From assembly GCA_947097375.1 (NCBI GenBank), contig CAMURE010000019.1, positions 1 to 9,635 on the forward strand: DNA of 9,635 nt. The letters run 5' to 3'. The position numbers and the translations under genes are program-made. Below are positions 6,290-9,635 of the stretch, one piece after another. Positions within the stretch are counted from its first letter, which is position 1, and every line of letters starts with the position of its first letter. The stretch is from an uncultured Candidatus Saccharibacteria bacterium. GTDB lineage: Bacteria > Patescibacteria > Saccharimonadia > Saccharimonadales > Nanosynbacteraceae. The notes under the pieces were generated by a model. That model was not told the origin of the DNA, did not search any database, and saw only the letters and a list, made by a program, of their open reading frames with translations.

Positions 6290-6994
6290 ATGACCAAACG
6301 TATCCTTCTCAAATTATCTGGCGAACAATTACAGGGCGAGTTCGCCAGCGGCTTTGATCCCAGGCGGGCTCGTTGGATCGCCGAACAAATCAAACCAGCC
6401 TTAGCAGCCGGCGCCGAAATCGTCATCATGGTTGGCGGCGGCAATTATGTCCGCGGCAACCAAATCATTGGCCACGGTATCCAACCCGTCTCGGCCCATA
6501 ACATCGGCATGCTCTCTACTCTGATAAACGCCATTGCCTTGGCTGACGTCTTCAATGACGCCGACCTACCGACCCGCGCTCTCTCTACTGTCGAGGTCAA
6601 TCAATTTATCGACCAATACACCTTCCGCCGCGCTCTTAGTCATATCAAAAAGGGCCGTATCGTCATCGTTGCCTGCGGCACTGGCCGGCCCTTCCTGACT
6701 ACCGATACCGCCGCTCTCAACCTCGCCCTCGAGATGCAGTGCGACGTCGTAATCAAAACGACGAAAGTCGATGGTGTATACGACAAAGACCCGACCAAGT
6801 TCCCTGATGCTGTTAAGTTTGACCGCCTCAACTACGACCAAATTCTCACTAATCCTGACATCACCGTCATGGATAAGGCCGCCATCGGACTGGCCGCCGA
6901 AGAGAACAAGCCGGTCATCATCTGCGACCTGCTCACCGACGGCAATATTGCCCGAGCTGCCAACGGCGAATCAGTCGGCACGCTGATTTCCTAG
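6290..6994 (+). CDS. pyrH: UMP kinase
   Basis: This 234-residue bacterial UMP kinase of the amino-acid-kinase fold makes UDP from UMP and ATP, the step feeding UTP and CTP. Motifs are KLSGE (8-12), GGGNYVRG (49-56), the UMP-binding GTGRPFLTTDTAA (130-142) and KVDGVYDKDP (159-168). Length fits the family. An upstream in-frame ATG at 6230 would add 20 hydrophobic residues and would start inside orn. The ATG at 6290 is chosen because the family starts with (M)xxRILLKLSGE and a TGC-TACACT box ends 6 bases before it. Transcription probably ends at the hairpin at 7046-7069. Confidence 0.97.
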   Translation: MTKRILLKLSGEQLQGEFASGFDPRRARWIAEQIKPALAAGAEIVIMVGGGNYVRGNQIIGHGIQPVSAHNIGMLSTLINAIALADVFNDADLPTRALSTVEVNQFIDQYTFRRALSHIKKGRIVIVACGTGRPFLTTDTAALNLALEMQCDVVIKTTKVDGVYDKDPTKFPDAVKFDRLNYDQILTNPDITVMDKAAIGLAAEENKPVIICDLLTDGNIARAANGESVGTLIS

Positions 6995-7040
6995 CCCTGA
7001 GTACGGTACGCATCTTGTTCCAGCATAAATCGTTTTACAT

Positions 7041-7077
7041 AAAAAATCCGCCGTATTTATCCGGCGGATCTGTTTTT
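7041..7077. terminator. Bidirectional intrinsic terminator (pyrH / mscL)
   Basis: ATCCGCCG (7046-7053) pairs with CGGCGGAT (7062-7069) around an 8-base loop. On the plus strand it is followed by CTGTTTTT (T-run 7073-7077), and on the minus strand by TTTTT from the A-run at 7041-7045. It lies between two convergent genes and can stop both transcripts. It is the only strong terminator in the window. Confidence 0.9.
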
Positions 7078-7086
7078 AAGGCCCAA

Positions 7087-7521
7087 TTAGTCTTTTTTCT
7101 TGTCTAATTTATCCAGCTTCAAGAAGTGAATAATCGCATACACCACAAAGGCCACCGCTAACAAAGTGATCAGCGAGCTAACAAACGCACCGTACAGAAA
7201 CTCACCCTTACGGCCGGCAATTTCAACAGAGAATGATGCCGCCTGCAAACCTTCCTGCGAGCCGACAATCAGCTGCACCAGCGGGTCGATAAACGCTGTC
7301 ACCAACTTTTTCACGGTATCGCCAGCTGCCGTACCGATCGCCAGACCAACAGCCAGGCCAACCACACCCTGCTCGCGAATAAACGTCATGAAACCGCCGC
7401 CATGACCTTTGACTGCTGCCGCCTTTTCTTTCAGTGCTGCCACACTTGGTTTTTTCACAATTGATTTCTTAGCGGTCGTCTGTTTAGTAGTCGCCTTCTT
7501 GGCTATTTTTTTCTCTGCCAT
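7087..7521 (-). CDS. mscL: Large-conductance mechanosensitive channel MscL (variant termini)
   Basis: This 144-residue inner-membrane channel opens under membrane tension to release solutes during hypo-osmotic shock. The family core starts with the amphipathic FMTFIREQG (44-52), followed by TM1 VVGLAVGLAIGTAAGDTVKK (53-72), the FIDPLVQLIVG segment (77-87), a short periplasmic loop, and TM2 at about 108-133. Two features are unusual. There is a 40-residue Lys/Ala/Thr-rich N-terminal extension (three AKK repeats) before the usual N-terminus. After TM2 only LKLDKLDKKKD remains, so the long cytoplasmic helical bundle of E. coli MscL is missing. The start ATG at 7521 has AAAGGAG 5 bases upstream. 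It converges on pyrH at a shared terminator. Confidence 0.92.
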   Translation of the reverse strand: MAEKKIAKKATTKQTTAKKSIVKKPSVAALKEKAAAVKGHGGGFMTFIREQGVVGLAVGLAIGTAAGDTVKKLVTAFIDPLVQLIVGSQEGLQAASFSVEIAGRKGEFLYGAFVSSLITLLAVAFVVYAIIHFLKLDKLDKKKD

Positions 7522-7526
7522 AAAAA

Positions 7527-7533
7527 CTCCTTT
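7527..7533 (-). promoter_or_regulatory. Shine-Dalgarno site of mscL
   Basis: AAAGGAG on the minus strand is separated by TTTTT from the ATG at 7521. It confirms the start with the long N-terminal extension rather than a later Met such as residue 45. Confidence 0.8.
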
Positions 7534-7551
7534 ATGTTAAGCAACATCTTG

Positions 7552-7560
7552 ATTGTAGCA
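7552..7560 (-). promoter_or_regulatory. Extended -10 promoter of mscL
   Basis: On the minus strand TGC-TACAAT (hexamer 7557-7552) sits in the 46-bp gap after the transglutaminase-like gene. The start would be near 7545, giving a leader of about 24 bases that holds the Shine-Dalgarno site. No clear -35 is seen. Confidence 0.65.
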
Positions 7561-7567
7561 TAAAACT

Positions 7568-8674
7568 TTACAAATTATCTAAAAGTTTTCTGGCTGCAGC
7601 GAGTTTACCGTTGCGCAGGCTATTTGGTGGATTCTCCCCGTATAGTTTAATAGCCCGCCAGGCAAGCTCCTTGTTTCCCGTCTGTTTGGCAATTTTTCGC
7701 ATGACATCTGGCAAAAATAACTTATTTTTCGATTTGTCGTCTGGAACCAAACTCTCGTCCACCATAGTCGCTAATTCAACCGCTTCGTCATATTTTCCTG
7801 CTAATATTAGCCGACGACACAACTCATCGACTTCCTTCAAACCATTTCGTGAATCAACATCAAGATATATCCCTGATAATTCCGATAACCCTTTGCTCGC
7901 TGCTTCGATCTTGCCCGACCCCGCTCGTCGGGCAGCATTGTACTGCTGAATCAACAACATACGCCCCGGTACTGAGGGTAATGTTAAGAATTGTAATATC
8001 CGATTTCGGGGCTTATGTTCATGAGATTGTGCTACATCAATAGCATCAAACGACAGCCATGGCCTTGAGCTCATAAACTTTTGCCTATCGATCGACGGTG
8101 GTAGTCGTTTCAAGAGTTCCCCTGAAAAAAATGTATTCACTGCCCGCAACTCACCCATTGCTAGCTGGTCAAGCGGGTTGGGCGCACCGCTGCCAATCAC
8201 GCCGGTCATATCACAACATAGCTCCTGCGTCGCCACATCGAGCAAAAAAGCTCGCCTACTACTCCAATCAAATAGTGTCACCATGGCATGCTGATTCGCA
8301 TAACTGACAAAATGCTCAATGCCGAGCTGCTCCAGACACTCTGACGCAATAATGACATGGCCAAAACAATTTGTAGCCTCGCGGTTGGCAACTTCAACTG
8401 CATCGAGCAGCGGTGAATCAGCCAAAGTCGGAGCAAAATCCACCGTTTGTCGTACCACCCGTGCTATGTCCACTGCTGCTTTCGTTGCATCATCAAACGT
8501 CTGCGGAGACTGTTCATACACCGCACGAATCAACTTCAGCTGCTGCGAGTCTAATAAAAGCTCACGTCGTAGTCCTGACTCGGCCTTAACTAATCGCCGT
8601 TTAGGCGTCATCAAATTAGCAGAAAAATACTCGTCCATATCTGACATATCATACAATATTTGCTCAAATTTCAC
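7568..8674 (-). CDS. Predicted transglutaminase-like protein with helical C-terminus, 368 aa
   Basis: I do not recognise a named family. The segment at 101-150 has the pattern of a transglutaminase-like (papain-fold) domain. A Cys at the start of a helix (C103 in TNCFGHVIIASECLEQLGIE) is followed by a His at the start of a strand (H129 in ANQHAMVTLF). An Asp ends the next strand (D146 in AFLLDVATQ). This is the Cys-His-Asp order and spacing of that superfamily. Residues about 275-366 look like helical TPR-type repeats (LCRRLILAGKYDEAVELATM, ELAWRAIKLYGE). No signal peptide or membrane segment is seen, so it is probably cytoplasmic. The GTG at 8674 overlaps the argS stop by 4 bases, suggesting coupling; no Shine-Dalgarno site is present. 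ATGs at codons 10 and 13 are alternatives. Activity is inference. Confidence 0.6.
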   Translation of the reverse strand: MKFEQILYDMSDMDEYFSANLMTPKRRLVKAESGLRRELLLDSQQLKLIRAVYEQSPQTFDDATKAAVDIARVVRQTVDFAPTLADSPLLDAVEVANREATNCFGHVIIASECLEQLGIEHFVSYANQHAMVTLFDWSSRRAFLLDVATQELCCDMTGVIGSGAPNPLDQLAMGELRAVNTFFSGELLKRLPPSIDRQKFMSSRPWLSFDAIDVAQSHEHKPRNRILQFLTLPSVPGRMLLIQQYNAARRAGSGKIEAASKGLSELSGIYLDVDSRNGLKEVDELCRRLILAGKYDEAVELATMVDESLVPDDKSKNKLFLPDVMRKIAKQTGNKELAWRAIKLYGENPPNSLRNGKLAAARKLLDNL

Positions 8675-9635
8675 AACTTATCAGGGGCGATGATACCAAG
8701 AATGGTGAGGCCCGCCTTCAAGATATCAGCATACACCGCCACCAAGCCGACGCGGTGTGCTTCTTTGTCGCTGCCGACAACTTGATTTTTCTCGTAGTAG
8801 CGATTAAACTCCTGCGCCAACTCAAACAGATAGGCACAGACATGATGTGGCTCCAAACTTTCGGTAGCCCGATTAACCGCCTCAGCGTATTCGCTCATTT
8901 TCCTGACTAACAGCCGGTCTTCGTCGAACAATTCCGTCGGGAACGTGGCTGCCTGCTCAGATTTTGCCAAAATTCCTCGCGCCCGAGCGTGCGCGTATTG
9001 TAGGTAGCTACCGGTGTTACCCGTCAAGCTAACCGCGTCATTGATATCAAACACTACATCGCTACCAATTTTCACCTTCAAAAATTGATAACGCAGCGCA
9101 CCCGCCACCACCTCGTCGGTTGGTTCACCGCCAGCTTGCGTGATAGCTTTCTTGAACTCGTTGAACAACCAATCGATAGTGATCACTTCACCAGTACGCG
9201 AACTCATCTTGCCGGTCGTTAATTTAACCAGGCCAGTTGCATAATTAAACAATTTACCTTTCAATTCTGGAATTGCCAGTTCACTAGCGGCGATCACCCC
9301 GCGGAAATACGCCGCCTGCTCTTCGCCATTGACCGTAATCGACAAGTCCAAGTTTGGATAATCTTGATGCTTTAGCTGAATCAGCCCCATATCGTGTGCG
9401 CCGTACAACCCGTTGCCATGCGAACCGATAAACACATTATCAAACGCACCGTACTGACTACCTTTGAAAATATACGCACCATCAGACTTCGTAAAGACCT
9501 CTGGGGTTTTTGCTTTGATCAAGGCCTTGCCTGGCACTTCGGTTTCACTCTCGACGTAGCGCCGCTCAATTGGCACATTCCCCAGCCGCGCCACATTGGC
9601 ATCAATTTCATCAAAACTCCAGGCTTTACAAATCT
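8671..9635 (-). CDS. argS: Arginyl-tRNA synthetase, C-terminal part (5' end beyond the right edge)
   Basis: The last 320 codons of a class I arginyl-tRNA synthetase are visible; the frame is open to the right edge (ICKAWSFDEIDANVARLGNV at 9633-9574), so the start and the HIGH motif are outside. The KMSKS-type loop is GKMSSRTGE, with KMSSR at 9210-9196. The Rossmann-fold part before it contains SDGAYIF and GLYGAHDMGLIQLKHQ. The helical DALR anticodon-binding domain fills the last 120 residues, with GSYLQYAHARARGIL near its start and AVYADILKAGLTILGIIAPDKL at the end. It charges tRNA-Arg with arginine in the cytoplasm. The stop overlaps the GTG start of the transglutaminase-like gene. Confidence 0.95.
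   Translation of the reverse strand, partial: ICKAWSFDEIDANVARLGNVPIERRYVESETEVPGKALIKAKTPEVFTKSDGAYIFKGSQYGAFDNVFIGSHGNGLYGAHDMGLIQLKHQDYPNLDLSITVNGEEQAAYFRGVIAASELAIPELKGKLFNYATGLVKLTTGKMSSRTGEVITIDWLFNEFKKAITQAGGEPTDEVVAGALRYQFLKVKIGSDVVFDINDAVSLTGNTGSYLQYAHARARGILAKSEQAATFPTELFDEDRLLVRKMSEYAEAVNRATESLEPHHVCAYLFELAQEFNRYYEKNQVVGSDKEAHRVGLVAVYADILKAGLTILGIIAPDKL

Noticed and set aside
7506..7547. Small ORF (ATG at 7547, 4 bases after the mscL -10) as a leader peptide for mscL
   Set aside because: It is out of frame, only about 14 codons long, has no composition expected of an attenuator, and the ATG is too close to the -10 to be included reliably in the transcript.
1..9635. Mobile elements, CRISPR arrays, tRNA or rRNA genes
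   Set aside because: No transposase, integrase, regularly spaced repeats, cloverleaf-forming or rRNA-like sequence was seen in the gaps, the largest of which is about 90 bases.

Overview
The window reads as chromosomal core-genome DNA from a member of the Patescibacteria (CPR), most likely Candidatus Saccharibacteria (TM7). The grounds are the mid-range GC content, very short intergenic gaps, a compact RpoD without region 1.1, a primase that has lost its zinc site, and several small orphan proteins beside housekeeping genes. This placement is inference from remembered family patterns; no rRNA is present. UGA serves as a stop codon in several genes (dnaG, argS, the YjbR gene), so the standard bacterial code applies and not the UGA-Gly code of Gracilibacteria/Absconditabacteria.

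Layout. At the left edge lies the start of polA (minus strand, 70 bases visible), divergent from a UPF0200/dephospho-CoA-kinase-like P-loop kinase (105-692, plus). A 105-residue orphan gene follows (765-1082, plus). It converges, with a 3-base gap, on the dnaG-rpoD operon (3781 to 1086, minus), in which rpoD starts with a GTG overlapping the dnaG stop. Divergent from dnaG is a single-pass membrane protein (3836-4456, plus). Next on the minus strand are a YjbR/MmcQ protein (4528-4863), a helical-repeat protein (4879-5604) and oligoribonuclease orn (5692-6246). Divergent from orn is pyrH (6290-6994, plus), which ends at a bidirectional terminator facing mscL (7087-7521, minus). The right end holds a predicted transglutaminase-like protein (7568-8674, minus) overlapping the 3' end of argS (from 8671, running off the right edge).

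Regulatory architecture is the most interesting signal. Eight genes (polA, the kinase, the 105-residue ORF, dnaG, the membrane protein, the YjbR gene, orn, pyrH) each have a -10 box, in most cases an extended TGN-TATAAT type, ending only 6 or 7 bases before an ATG. That predicts leaderless mRNAs. Three genes instead carry a strong AAGGAG-type Shine-Dalgarno site: rpoD (internal to its operon), the helical-repeat gene and mscL. Translation starts here therefore fall into two classes. The extreme case is the polA/kinase promoter: a perfect 22-bp palindrome made of two back-to-back extended -10 elements, placed symmetrically so that both transcripts should begin at or next to their own ATG.

Functionally the window covers replication (polA, dnaG), the housekeeping sigma factor (rpoD), nanoRNA turnover (orn), pyrimidine nucleotide supply (pyrH), arginyl-tRNA charging (argS) and osmotic protection (mscL). 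No mobile element, CRISPR array, tRNA or rRNA was seen, and no stretch over 300 bases lacks a gene.
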